From the NCBI GenBank assembly GCA_024516155.1, contig JAJJXM010000021.1, positions 372,001 to 436,000 on the forward strand: DNA of 64,000 nt, in the 5' to 3' direction. This DNA comes from Pyronema omphalodes (lineage: Eukaryota > Ascomycota > Pezizomycetes > Pezizales > Pyronemataceae). Below the pieces are notes generated by a model that did no database searches, was not told the origin of the DNA, and saw only the letters and a program-made list of their open reading frames with translations. The position numbers and the translations under genes are program-made. Of this stretch, positions 24,230 through 36,717 are shown one piece after another; position 1 is the stretch's first letter; every line of letters begins with the position of its first letter.

Positions 24230-27200
24230 ATTGTGGCAGTAGTATTTGGATGTTGAATTCTGTGGAGCTTGAAGGGTAAGAGGCACAAAGGGAGTATTAT
24301 ACACGCATAGCGGCGGGGACTAGTGCGGGCGGGGAGTATTTTATCGGGTACGGGAGATAAACGGAATCCAAGGTATATGGCTTGGAGGCTAGAGATGGTT
24401 TAGAGTACGAAGCCATGGAGCTGGACTGGGAGCGAAGATCATCAAGATGAGCCATCTTTACGGTGAAGTGGAGTGAAGTTGATTTCAACCACAATTGCTA
24501 CATCTGTGACTGAATCATGCAATTCTCGTGGATCTGGCTTTGGAATTTCGTGATTGATAGAATTGCACAATAAACGACAGCATAGAAAGGTTACATGAAC
24601 CTTCACTTCAATATTCTCAGGTGCTCTTGCTGCTTCGGATCGGATGACGGACAGCCCAAAGACGCCGAACGGAGGATTATCGGCGGTGTATTTTGTGGAA
24701 ACCCCCCGAGGCTGGTGTAGCGGTGCCGAGTTCCACACGAGAGGTCCGTACAGCAGGATCATGCGCTTTTATATACTGCGGTGATTATTAGAAATCCATA
24801 GATGAGCATCTGATCTTTATAGGTATATCCATCGGATTGATGTTGAAAAGTCCCAAGGCCGTGGTTTTTTATGGAGCCCTACGGAGAATTTGACCTGGTC
24901 TAGTCTGTAGAATGTGGATCCGAGGTGTTAGCTTCAAGCCTAAACACCGAGTTAGTACAGTGTGAACCAAAGGATAGTTAACTTCAGCAATCCATGGGAG
25001 AGATGTGTTTCAGAACCTTTGTTGAGCTTCGACCGTTAATAACCGATTCAGGTAAATGAGAATTTGCACCTGGTCTGACACATACCTCAAGCATTGAACA
25101 TGTCATTTGTTCGAGGTGAAGTGTCGGATATTTTCCAGAGAGAGGGTACCAAGACTGGACAAATACCCACCGACGTTACATGGAATGCACTGGCGCCATA
25201 ATCATTCATTAATCTCGAATACATGCGACGAAAACATGCATGTTCACTCAATATCACTCTGGTGGGTAATACATCTCTTCCAAACGCAGGGCGAGACATC
25301 GGAATCCGGACCCGAACTGTGGGCTAGTTTTACCGAGACTTTGGTTAGCGGGGTCTGATTTCCGCGGATCTCTCCATGAATCTGGTTGTGGAGAGTTCAC
25401 GGACCTCATGGTGCATCCCAGGTAATGATTTGTTGTGTCTCTAATGTCATGGATCATCTTTTTGGGGGATCTTCAGGTGGTCTATGAGGGCTGCAGTGAA
25501 AGGTTCAATACGAGTGTGTTTCAACTTTCCAGTAATCATCGCCCACCAAGCGCCATGCGACTGTTTATTGAATAAATTCAATTTGATCGCAGAGTTGTTA
25601 CGAACCTAAATAACGTGCTGTCAGGAATTCCCAACTTAGCATGTTTTCCGGTTGAATTGAAAAATTGCGATGTCAGAAGCGCTTTAGAAACAGCGCTAGG
25701 GGTCAAATGTTTCATCCGACCCCGGTTCGATGATTACATCATGTGATGTTGTTTATTTCAACCTCATCAAACATTTTTGCTTCTGCGAGAACCTTACTTT
25801 TATGATCGATCATTTACAAGGAAAGTTAAGTTTGGGTTTCCTGGTCTTATTCATGGTGTTCGTCACGTGGTAAAAGTGGGTATCTACACACGGTAGCAAT
25901 TCTGCATGTCTTATAAGATACCCTCCCAGACATCCTGATCGCATCATGAGTGCCAAGACTGTCACCGCACTACAACTACGACTATTTACATCTTCTCGTG
26001 ACATTCTCTGGATTCAGGTCATACGCCAATTGGTATCACTTGTCAATTTTACCGGTCATGTTTCGATTACAGTTTACGCAGCACGTATTCTATCCGGATT
26101 TCCATCTAGCAAGTTGACCAGGCTTCCAGAGCTTGCAAATCGCTACACAAGTGGTATCTGGTTGATAGATACACTGGTTTTATGTCAGTAGTATGAGATA
26201 CCAAGAAACGGCCACATAAATGTTGCAAGAGACCTTGAGGAGGATATTTTCTAGTAGTTCATCCCAAAAGTCATGCGTGCGAATCATAGGCTCAAGCTGT
26301 ATTCCATACAATATTCTTGATTTGAGCGAATCTGGAGGACTTCAGTATGAATATATCGAAGTTTTGAGCGTTGTTAGATTTGAATTTTGAGAAAAATTGA
26401 GGTAAACCGGTAATAATGTGGTTGTCTATATATGAAGAGTCGCCAGCTTGCAAACCACATTGTTGATTGCCTCGGCGGAGCGGACTTATGAAGCGAACAG
26501 GCGAAGACAGACAGCTTACTTCTTATCCAATGGATATCATTGAAGCATGAAAAAGAGAGGAGAGAGGGGGAGAGGGGGCGGCGGGGGGGGGGGGGTGCAT
26601 CCGGCAATCTGGAGATATGGGGACATGACACATGAATTAAGAGAAGGACAAACCAGAGCTCCCCCATTGTCCATCTGGTCCGGCCTTGGCATTGAACCAC
26701 TATTTGCGGTCCGGTATTGTAGTAGGACCTGAATCGGCAGTCTTTGAGGCACTACGGACTGGATCATCCAAGAGTGACCGTGTGTGAGCGTAGCTACGGA
26801 CACAGTTCATCACTCGAAGATGGCTATGGGTGGGCAGGGTCTATGATATTTTGCCCAGACAATCCCGATACATCACACTGGTGAATGCTAGCTGTAATTA
26901 ATTTAATACAGGACAAAGAGAGGACTTAGGAGTGTTGATTTATTGGAAGAGATTGTGCTTTGACTGTCGAATAGATATTTCTCAAAAGGTACACTCTCAA
27001 GAGGAAGGAGGAAGCGTCCGGTCATCAGTAGCCATGCATATTTAAGAGGATCACGAGGATATGCTGGATATTGTACACTCATAAAGCCGAAGTGGTGGTT
27101 GTTCATGTGACATCATATCTAACTCATATCTCACCGCTACTAGGAATCTTATTCAGCAAACCCAAAATGCTACTGTCACCTACGATCCCGTCCGGTCTTT

Positions 27201-27475
27201 TTGCTTTTACAGATGAGATCGGAATACGTAGCAAATATCCTTAACAACTTTAGACTGGATCGGATGACCACATGTGGTCTCGGCCGAACCGTAGTCTTGG
27301 ACTGACTGTATGGAGCTCTGGGAAAAACCACAATTTGGTATCTTAGTTTGACCCTATCAACAGACTTGATGAACTATGCGGGAGATTATTACATATAGAA
27401 ACTTCCATAGACAACAGCAATATATTATTCTCTTCCAAAATATTAGAACATCGCAACTTGGCCAAAATAGGTGCG
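24230..27475. other. Gene-poor stretch, nothing recognised
   Basis: About 3.2 kb with only short ORFs. A 13-base G run lies at about 26582-26596. No repeats that I could pair and no tRNA. Confidence 0.4.
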
Positions 27476-27686
27476 TAGTGGAGGACTTCCCATCGCTCTA
27501 TAAAAACGGACGGCAGAGCCTATTTCACTACAAGAAAAATATTTTCTATAGAACGTGAAGAGAGCACTCGGATAGACAGGGGGGTACCTACCCCCTGTCA
27601 ATTCGTATTTTCTATTGCTATCGTTTAGGTGAAGTTGAGGTTGTTCTATCCAACCCGAATAGAGCGATGGGAAGTCCTCCAGTGTA
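27476..27686. mobile_element. Small TIR element (MITE), Tc1/mariner-like
   Basis: The termini TGGAGGACTTCCCATCGCTC (27479 onward) and its exact complement (ending 27681) are inverted repeats of at least 22 bp. TA dinucleotides stand just outside both ends (27476-27477 and 27685-27686), which would fit a TA target duplication. The interior contains a second palindrome, GACAGGGGG/CCCCCTGTC (27575-27599). There is no coding sequence. The first 13 bases of the terminus resemble those of the element at 55334-55567. Confidence 0.75.
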
Positions 27687-27834
27687 TGGCACGTGCAGGA
27701 TTGTACCCTGTATATAACATATGAAAAGTAATTTTGACGGATACTACTTCCTATTGATGGATGAACAAAGTTATGCCTATCATGCGCGGCATAGCGATGT
27801 TCATGTGGTAGAACTGTCCCAGAACTTTTGCTGG

Positions 27835-28530
27835 TCACCATTGCATAGAACATGTTACTTGGATACCATATGATGCCCAGCCGGGTGGGGGGGAGGGGGG
27901 CTCACTGGGTGATTTAGGCCACGAGAAGAGGATTACCGGTTTTTCTTTTTGACCTGTACAGGATTTTAAGGCCTTATTCGACGTATTATTCAAAGAATCA
28001 AAAAAAAGTTTAAAATAACAGGTCATTTGATCGTCCATAAATTTAAGATTCTCCAACCATGGTTCGTACCCAGACCCAAGTAGCCAAGCTTGATTACAGC
28101 AGGTTTTAATATTCGTATTGCGCATTAGGCATATAGCTCTCTCTATACAAACGATATAGAAAATAGCATGAGTGTTGGATTTGAAATTTCGAAAATAAAT
28201 CACAGTCTCCAACATAAACATAACTATGGAACAGGACACAGTAGCAGCTGTTTCTACTCGAAATTTGAATACAAAGCCACGGGAAACATCGAGATGAATC
28301 CACAAAAGGGAATTGAGATATGCGCCATCTTCAGATAGATAATGGAATTGAGACATTGAGTCAATGGCAACATCAATATCATAGAAGTTGAAAGAGTGCC
28401 CATATTCGGAAACACCAAGTGCCTCCCAAATGCTAGCAAGAATTTCTTTCAGATTACGCTCTTCAAGAACCAACAGTTCTGTACTGGATGGCGATGGAGG
28501 CGCGTCAATCAATAGAAGGCTTACGATCAT
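27835..28530 (-). CDS. Hypothetical ORF, doubtful
   Basis: A 231-codon ORF starting MIVSLLLIDAPP, with hydrophobic segments at about residues 95-135 and a Pro/Ser-rich tail. No family is recognised. The start codon region contains a GTAAGC that could be a splice donor, and the 3' part runs through a G-rich tract, so the true gene, if any, may be spliced differently. It lies between a MITE and the left arm of the inverted duplication and has no counterpart beside the right arm. It could be a chance ORF or a decayed gene. Confidence 0.3.
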   Translation of the reverse strand: MIVSLLLIDAPPSPSSTELLVLEERNLKEILASIWEALGVSEYGHSFNFYDIDVAIDSMSQFHYLSEDGAYLNSLLWIHLDVSRGFVFKFRVETAATVSCSIVMFMLETVIYFRNFKSNTHAIFYIVCIERAICLMRNTNIKTCCNQAWLLGSGYEPWLENLKFMDDQMTCYFKLFFDSLNNTSNKALKSCTGQKEKPVILFSWPKSPSEPPSPPPGWASYGIQVTCSMQW

Positions 28531-28868
28531 TAAGCCAATTTTCCTGCAGAATTCGCACTGATTTCAGTTGATGTATGCAGCACAGGCAAGCGGTAAATGT
28601 TATCTGACTTTTCTGCATAAATATACATCGTTGCCTAAAATTGATTGATACATACTGCGTTCTGTATGATCACTATTTATGACCAATGATTCACCGCATG
28701 TCATTGTTTTTTTTTCCCCTTGTTCGTTCGTTTATTTATTCTCCCTGGATGATGTAATATCAATTATTGCATGAGAAACGGATGTATCGGAAGTCCCGGT
28801 TTGGATTGGTGATGTAGATCCTATACGACTATGGAACGAATCACGCTGCATGCGTCGCTTAAGTACGT
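28531..28868. other. Upstream region of the left ankyrin gene, outside the duplication
   Basis: Sequence here shows no similarity to the DNA upstream of the right copy, which places the duplication boundary close to 28869. No gene recognised. Confidence 0.5.
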
Positions 28869-28936
28869 ACCCCGCATTCACTGAAAAGCCCACCCCGCAC
28901 GCTTCCAGACCATCTTCAGTGCACCACACCGTCGCA

Positions 28937-31900
28937 ATGTCTTCCGAAATGGACCTCAGTACGATCACGATCGCTGCTCTATACTGGGAATCAGTCGCTT
29001 CCTTCGACCGACTCCTCGACCATTTTAAGGAGTCGCAGAGGCCCCCCGAGACTCTGCCTGATGACTTTGGACGACTGAAGGTATGGGCTGAGAATGTCGC
29101 TGCACACCGTCGCGGGGTTATGTCACTCGATCACCGCCTTCGCGAAGCCTCCGAGGTTTCGGAGAGGGTTAAAGACTTACTGAAGGACTTGAATGATGTC
29201 TTAGAGGACAGTGAGTATTTCCCAACTTGTGGAGACTTGCGACCCATGATTCTAAGCTCCGGATAGCTTTCATGGTATCCTTAGATGAAATCGAAGCGGA
29301 AAACAATTTGCGGAACACGGTTGGGTCACAACCTGCAGTGCCACAGGCAGTTGATGCCACGGATTCCGATACAGACGACGAAATCAAGTCGACATCACCG
29401 CTGAAGGAAGCCATGAAGGAGATTGGCAACGTCATCACATGCTTGTACCGACTCTCGATCACCGTTCAGAACCCTGCATCGGCCAATCGCCTGGAAAGAA
29501 TGGAGAGAATCGACGTCTCGCATTTCGAGTCCTTTGATATCGATTATGTCAGCAACAAATTCCCGCTCACCGAAGACTACCGGTATCTCATCGAGCGGCT
29601 GGGGAAGGCCAACACCAAGCGGCGACAGCTGCTGAAGTACCATAACGAACACCATGAGAAGATTGTGGGTCGAAAAGTTGCTGTCGGCAATGCTCCTGAC
29701 ACCGAATCACAGGAGGATCAGGACGATTTCTACTCGGAAGCCCCGACGGATATGCGTACAACTGTTTCCACAGTTTACCCCGCGAATGCCGACATGGTCG
29801 AAGTCGTGCCAGTCGACCTGGATAGCCGCTCGGCAGCCGGGTTCTCAGCCACGTCGTACGCATCGTCCTCGGCCAACTCCGGTGGTCTTAGGGTTCCAGC
29901 CCCACCTTCTGGATTCGACAAAGGGCCCTTCCAATGCCCGTATTGTTTCATCATTGTACAGACAGAGAGCCGTGCGTCTTGGAAGTGAGTTACATTTGTC
30001 GTTTCAGTTCTGTAAGATGCTAATGACTGTTATCACCATAGGAAGCACGTGTTCCAGGACTTACGCCCATATGTTTGCACCTTCAAGGACTGTGCTAAGG
30101 GTGCCCATCTTTACGAGAGTCGGCATGAATGGTTCGCTCATGAGAGGGAGATGCATCGTCGCGAGTGGTTTTGCAGCAACTGTAAATCAACCTTCCCTTC
30201 GAGCGAAAAGTTCCAGAAACATCTCGTCAAGAAGCACAAGGGCATCATCTCCGGCTCGAAGAATCAGCTCGAGATTCTGATCGCTAGGGGTGCACGAGCA
30301 ATAGAAGGAAAGGAAAAATGTCCTTTCTGTCAAGAGAAACATGCACCGAAACTACTCAGAAGCCATCTTGGCCGTCACCTTGAGCAGATATCACTCTTCA
30401 TTTTGCCAGAAGCATCGGAGGAGAACGACTACAGCGATACAAACCACCATTCGGACGATGATGACAGTGAAATTGCACCAGATACGAAAGCAAAAACTGC
30501 AAGTATTGCCCAGGTGGTTAAGCAGCGATATGTCAAGGCCCAGGCTCTTCTGAAAGTCGGAACTGGAAGAAATACTTTCGACATAAACGGATGGGCGCCG
30601 ATTCACAAAGCGGCGAATTCTGGAGACCTGAAATGGGCCAGTTTACTGTTAGAGTCTGGTTGTGATCCACGGGCTATAACTAAGGATGGAGAAAAGATGC
30701 AGGCGTTACACATAGCAGCAAAAACTGGCCACGAAGGTGTTGTCTGTTTGCTACTTGCTCGGGACGATATCGAGGTCAATGCAAAGGATAGCGATGGAAA
30801 GACGGCGTTTGTTTGGGCATGGGGGAACGGCCATGAAGGTATTGTAAAGCTGCTACTTGCTCGGGACGATATCGAAGTTAATGCAAAGGATAACGATGGA
30901 AGGACGGCGTTAGTTTGGGCATGGGGGAACGGCCATGAAGGTATTGCAAAGCTGCTACTTGCTCGGGACGATATCGAGGTCAATTCAAAGGATAGCAGAT
31001 GGGGAGAGTCGGCACTCATGTGGGCATGTAAAAAGGGCCATGATGGCGTCGTCAAGTTGCTACTTGCTCGGGACGATATCGAAGTTAATGCAAAGGATAA
31101 CGATGGAAAGACGGCGTTTGTTTGGGCATCGAGGAATGGCCATGACGATGTTGTTACGCTGCTACTTGCTCGGGACGATATCGATGTTAATGCGAAGGAT
31201 AACTATGGAAGGACGGCGATTTTATTGGCGTGCGAGAACGGCCGCGAAGGTGTTGCGAAGTTGCTACTTGCTCGGGACGATATCGAAGTTAATGCAAAGG
31301 CTAACGATAGAAAGACGGCGCTTATTTGGGCGTCGATTTATGGCCATGACGATGTTGTTACGCTGCTACTTGCTCAGGACGGTATCGAAGTTAATGCAAA
31401 GGATAACGATGGAAAGACGGCGTTTGTTTGGGCATCGAGGAATGGCCATGACGATGTTGTTACGCTGCTACTTGCTCGGGACGATATCGATGTTAATGCA
31501 AAGGATAGTATATGGGGAGAGTCGGCACTCATGTGGGCATGTGAAAATGGCCATGGTAGCGTCGTCAAGCTGCTACTTTCGCGAGACGATATCGAAGTTA
31601 ATGCAAAGGATGTCAATGGAAGGACGGCGATTTTATGGGCGTGCAAAAACGGGCGAAAAGATGTTGTCAAGCTTCTTGTTTTCCGGAAGGATATCGACGT
31701 TAATGCAAAGGATAACGATAGAAAGACGGCGGTTATTTGGGCATCGATTTATGGCGATGACGATGTTATAAAGCTGCTACTTGCTCGGGACGATGTCGAG
31801 GTCAATGCAAAGGATGACGATGGAAAGACGGCGATTTTATTGGCGTGCGAGAACGGCCGCGAAGGTGTTGCGAAGTTGCTACTTGCTCGGGACGATATCG

Positions 31901-32634
31901 AAGTTAATGCAAAGGCTAACGATAGAAAGACGGCGCTTATTTGGGCGTCGATTTATGGCCATGACGATGTTGTTACGCTGCTACTTGCTCAGGACGGTAT
32001 CGAGGTCAATACAAAGGATAGCAGATGGGGAGAGTCGGCACTCATGTGGGCATGTGAAAAGGGCCATGATGGCGTCGTCAAGTTGCTACTTGCTCGGGAC
32101 GATATCGAAGTTAATGCAAAGGATGTCAATGGAAGGACGGCGATTTTATGGGCGTGCAAAAACGGGCGAAAAGATGTTGTCAAGCTACTTGTTTTCCGGA
32201 AGGATATCGACGTTAATGCAAAGGATAACGATAGAAAGACGGCGGTTATTTGGGCATCGATTTATGGCGATGACGATGTTATAAAGCTGCTACTTGCTCG
32301 GGACGATGTCGACGTTAATGCGAAGGATAACTATGGAAGGACGGCGATTTTATTGGCGTGCGAGAACGGCCGCGAAGGTGTTGCGAAGTTGCTACTTGCT
32401 CGGGACGATATCGAAGTTAATGCAAAGGATAACTATGGAAGGACGGCGATTTTATTGGCGTGCGAGAACGGCCACGAAGGTGTTGTTAAGTTGTTGCTTG
32501 CTCGCGCAGACGTCGAGGTGCATGCAAAGGATGATTATGGAAAGACAGGACTCATGTATGCACACCAAAAGGGATACCACAGCATAGCAGAACTAATAGG
32601 TAAAGCTGTAAATTCGAGGAGGGCCGTTAACTAG
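28937..32634 (+). CDS. C2H2-like zinc-finger / ankyrin-repeat protein, copy A (intact)
   Basis: Exons 28937-29210, 29267-29984 and 30042-32634 (introns 56 and 57 bp, GTGAGT donors) encode 1194 residues. The N-terminal ~300 residues are an acidic, helical region of the type that precedes zinc fingers in many fungal ankyrin proteins. Residues about 310-455 form a Cys/His-rich block with FQCPYCF, WKKHVFQDLRPYVC, RHEWFAHE, WFCSNC, HLVKKH and CPFCQEKH followed by HLGRHLEQISLF. From about 515 to the end lie about 20 ankyrin repeats of 34-35 residues, nearly identical to one another (LLLARDDIEVNAKDNDGKT). The fold implies protein binding. Related fungal genes are often tied to STAND-type recognition, but no NACHT or NB-ARC domain is present, so no role is claimed. 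Confidence 0.88.
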
Positions 32635-34222
32635 TTTTCTTTGTCTCCTTTATTGCTTTGGGTTTGGAGGATTTTATGTACATAATTTTCATTTCAAGAT
32701 TTTGGATTCTGTTTTCAATTAATACGTTTTTGCTATGCTCTAATCGCATTGAAATGATGAAATCCAACTAGTTATCAAAGAGCTATGACTATTTGACTCT
32801 AAAAATCTCAACTCTATTGTGCTATTTCATTATCAAAATGGGAGGAACCTTCAAAATTCATAGGCGTATCGAAATAGAACAAAGGGGCTCTCCACCTTTA
32901 CCATACCCTCATCACCCAACTCTGATTCTCAGGCGCATATCTTGGAGCCATCCCGCTGGCAGTTCATTGCAGATATTGCGAACTAGAATATCATTATCTT
33001 AATTCATCCACATATCCTACTTACCACGAAGTTGTTCAGTTGTTGAGTTGTTTCATATCAGTCTCAGTAGTGCCGCCCTAAGTGTGGAGGGTGCAGATTT
33101 TGAGTTTCACTTGGGACCAGTAATCGCTCGACAAGTTAATCCGGCCGCTTATGAACGACACCGGAGCTCTATGACGAATATTTCTTGCAAAGTGTTGGTA
33201 TTGGGTTATGATCAAGATACCATTAAGATACCACTCTCTCCGATTTTTGTTCTTTTTTTCTTTAATGGACTGTTTTCAACCATCCAACCCTATTGTTGGC
33301 ATTGAAGCTACATGTGAAAGGCTTACAGCTTTACAAAGAATCATTTCTGATACGAATTCACGAGCCAAAAAAGCAATATAGAATTGAGCTGTGTGTAGCA
33401 AAAGGCCGATGCTTCCCAGTTAAAAAGTTACTAATTCACCGTCTAATAGAGATAATTGAAGAGAAATCAATATCATTTTTTATATACGAACAAAAAAAAA
33501 ATCGAATCAACAGGTTCATGATCGGGCGATACGACAAACGAGTGAGGGTGCATGATGAGATTTAGCAATACCGATCATGAGGCTATGAAGAGGCGTCATA
33601 GCTATTGATGAAACTTTACACATAACCAGTCAGTTCCTTCATACATAGAGCGTTACGAAGTGAAAAAAAATATTAGCATGAAAGCGAAAGAGTCGATGAG
33701 ATATGATGTACACAAACGCACCAGCTGCGCTTAAAACACGGCGTATAATAGGACGATGAAGGGTACCACGAACGTCTCATACAGTAGAAACATTGATATC
33801 TTTAACTACTTTAAACTCCGCCATCTTGTGCCCATATGTATTCCACTTATCTTTTCCCGACATGTATCTTTAGTTACTTCATGGACCTTGGGTGGCTAGA
33901 CAAGATTACTCATACTCACCATACCCCCGGACCCTTATTCCCTGGGCCCCGCGACCGTGCTCAGGACTTCTCGACATCTTAGCTTAGAAACAGGGGTTGC
34001 ATTGGTGAACCGTGATCAGATATCTAGCCGACCCGGTAGATCATATCAGTGTGGCTTTACTCTAATCTTTAGGTTGTTCAGGGCTGAGCTTCGAGAACAT
34101 GGCCATAGCGGACACGGTGTAACGTGTTTGGTGGCACACTGGTGGATGGCTAGACGCGACTGCATATTGATCCAGATGATTCAAATTTCAGACGGCTCGT
34201 TTAGACGACCTTCTTTGAGTAT
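32635..34222. other. Duplicated 3' flank of copy A
   Basis: Shared with the right arm. A 90-codon ORF at 33293-33565 has a 103-codon counterpart at 50528-50839. The similarity is the same as that of surrounding non-coding sequence, so neither is called a gene. No start context, introns or domain support them. Confidence 0.5.
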
Positions 34223-36252
34223 AGTATAGGCTTCAACTTCCTTTTACTTCACGGCCTTGAGTGTCGGGGATTTTATATTTTAGGGTTGTAGTTTTTAAAT
34301 ATATGAGTCTCTTACAGAAAATAGTCTAATCCTAGGGTGGATCTGTTTATCAGCCGATGTCTACTAATCAGGATTTGCGAGGTTTTTTATTATGTAGTGC
34401 TCGCTGCCATTTAACCACCTATTCTAATTTCTCGGCATTCGTTGATTATGCTTAAACCATCCAGCAATAAAACTTATTCCAAACCCCCTGTTTAAAGTTT
34501 CTGAATTCTAAAGCTGAACCTTCCAAGACGGGTTTGCAAGTCCCAGATGTCTTCGAGTCCCAGACTTCAAACATTGAGGACTGCATCTAGTTCTTAAAGG
34601 AATAATTCCGAAAGAAATAGATCATGATCGACATACGTGTACGTCTAGTATTCGGTATAACAGACCCGGATGAACCTTTATTGGATGAGGGCGGCCTGAT
34701 TAGTGTCTCTCCCATAGGTATTTCTTGGTTACCGAGATATGTCCCCAATGGAGGTTTACCTAGTGCTCAGAATATGTCGTCACGCTTACATGATTTCTGT
34801 CTTGCTAGGTATTAATGCTAAGATGATGACTAGCAGTACTGTCTTGGCACTAGTGTATACAAGTATTCGGACAATGGCGTTTACAGAAGATTGGGAGCCG
34901 CAATCTGTGGCTGAGATTGTGAGAATAGAATTTGGGTTCCTTATGTCGTACAAGGATCGACCGTTGAGGCTTTGATTGTATACGATGAAAGAACGTCTTA
35001 ACCCGACACCCCGCCCCCTTGCAAGAGTAGACATATTATTTTGGTCTAGTCATGCTTTACAGATCAAAATCAAAAATCCTTTAAGCAAATTAAGCATGGG
35101 AATACAATCCAACTATGGTGCACCATAGCAACACAATAAAGTCCAGCCTGACAAACTTGCGTACGATATATAAATCCAGATATCCAGCTATCTATCCCTC
35201 AGATATCCTTATTTATGACGCTCCACTTATTAAACTATCCCGTCTCACAGGCCCTGATTTCCCTTTTCGCTACAACTTATCCATGTAGCTCTCCATACCT
35301 ACACACATAGTGCAAACTTTTCAGAATCTTCATTTCACTAACCATCCATCAAGAATAACCTAAACATATGACAACAGATCCTGGGTGCTCCTGTATGTAG
35401 ATATAATGAATCTAAAATCGATCTTATAAGCATCATCCCCAAGGTCCAGATTATTTTCAAGACACAATCAGACTGGTCTTGGTTAATCCTAACATTAATA
35501 CAATATATATATACCTCATATAGGCCATTTCATACCCCCTAGGTGTTGCAGGTATTTATCTACTAAAAGCCACTCTACTTTACTCCTCGCCAAAGTACCA
35601 GTCGGCTGTATATCCAGTATCCAGTATCCAGTATCCTTCCTGCTCCATCTATTCCGATTTAGGGTTCAGACGAGACAGCATTACATTGTAAGCACCTCCG
35701 ATTGTAATCCGCCGCAAAATTCACCATCGAATTCAACCGCAGTCATCCGGAGTCCTTAGTCAACCGTACTCAACCGCAGCCCAAAGTTCAAAACATCCAA
35801 CACCTCACACACAATCCCCACCGGGTAAACACTCAACACCAGTATTCTACAAGAAATAATCAAAACAATAATAACAATTCAAACCCCCATTACCTCCAGC
35901 TATTACCTGTTCCATATCCTCCTGTATCTTGGTTTCGTCGGCTGTGTGAGATATGTTGATTCATCCGTTATCATTGCTGATAAAATGATAGGTAATAAAT
36001 TATAAATGATAAATGAGAATGATAAATCAGCGGGTTTGCCGCTTATTTCCAACAACAACAACAACAACAACAACCCGCCCGATTCAAACCCCCATTTTTT
36101 GTTTAGGTTGCGGGTTGGAACTTGATACCCTGTATGTATAACCACCGTCATTAACGTGCTCGTAGCTGTAAGTTCTTGATTACTCCGCTGTGGGTCATGG
36201 ATTATGAATTATAGATTATGTATAATGTCGGGGGTTGTTGATTTTGAAGGAA
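34223..36252. other. Intergenic, nothing recognised
   Basis: AT-rich with short ORFs only. Small tandem phrases (CCAGTAT near 35617 and an AAC run near 36052) occur. Confidence 0.4.
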
Positions 36253-36717
36253 TAGGATACACACGAGACGAGCGGCTCAAGACCAACGAGACTGGATTTC
36301 CATGAGACGAGGAGACGTCTCGAGACTTTTTAAGACTTGTACATTTTACACTTTACAGGCCAAAAATATGCGCAATCAAGTTCTAAAGTTCATAAATATA
36401 GATTATTTCCCACTTCGCCAATCAATCTTCTAGGTAAAAGTTGTTACCAAGTGTAGGAATCAGCTTCTTAGTAAAACTACTACGCCAGTACATGCTGCTC
36501 ATCGAGAGCTACAATGGACTACCTAGTACCGCGGCCTGAAGTCTCGGGGGTGTTGCAGGAGGAAGAACATGAGTATTGGGGAAGATAATATGTTGCGGAA
36601 TTATTGCTTCACTTGTAGTTTCATGAAATACTTTTTTCTTGCTCAAAGTCTCGAGACTTACAAAACCAAGCGCAATCTCGTCTCTTCTTGTCTCTTCTCG
36701 TCTCGTGTACATCCCTA
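36253..36717. mobile_element. Non-autonomous hAT-like element (~465 bp)
   Basis: The left end reads TAGGATACACACGAGACGAG and the right end, complemented, TAGGGATGTACACGAGACGAG. Subterminal copies of GAGACGAG, CTCGAGAC and TCTCGTCTC cluster in the outer ~80 bp at each side. The TAGGGATGT-type terminus and clustered subterminal motifs suggest hAT. No transposase is present and I see no clear 8-bp target duplication. Confidence 0.65.

Larger units (their letters stand above)
28869..34222 (+). repeat. Left arm of a ~5.3-kb inverted segmental duplication
   Basis: Starts at about CCCGCATTCACTGAAAAGCC and ends near TTCTTTGAGTA. It matches 49835-55079 in opposite orientation. Gene exons and both introns have identical lengths (274, 56, 718, 57 bp) in the two arms. 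The downstream 1.6 kb is also conserved, including the stretches at 33293-33565 and 33580-33760. Similarity decays toward the far end (33.9-34.2 kb). Confidence 0.9.

Noticed and set aside
25700..25760. CCCCGGTTCGATGATT, B-box-like
   Set aside because: No acceptor or anticodon stem could be folded with it.
30935..32587. Long plus-strand ORFs in the +1 and +2 frames of the ankyrin array (for example 278 codons) and their minus-strand equivalents
   Set aside because: The near-identical repeats keep a second frame open by repetition; the protein read has no known fold while the other frame gives ankyrins.
33293..33565. Small ORF conserved in both arms of the duplication
   Set aside because: Conservation equals that of flanking non-coding sequence, so it does not argue for coding.
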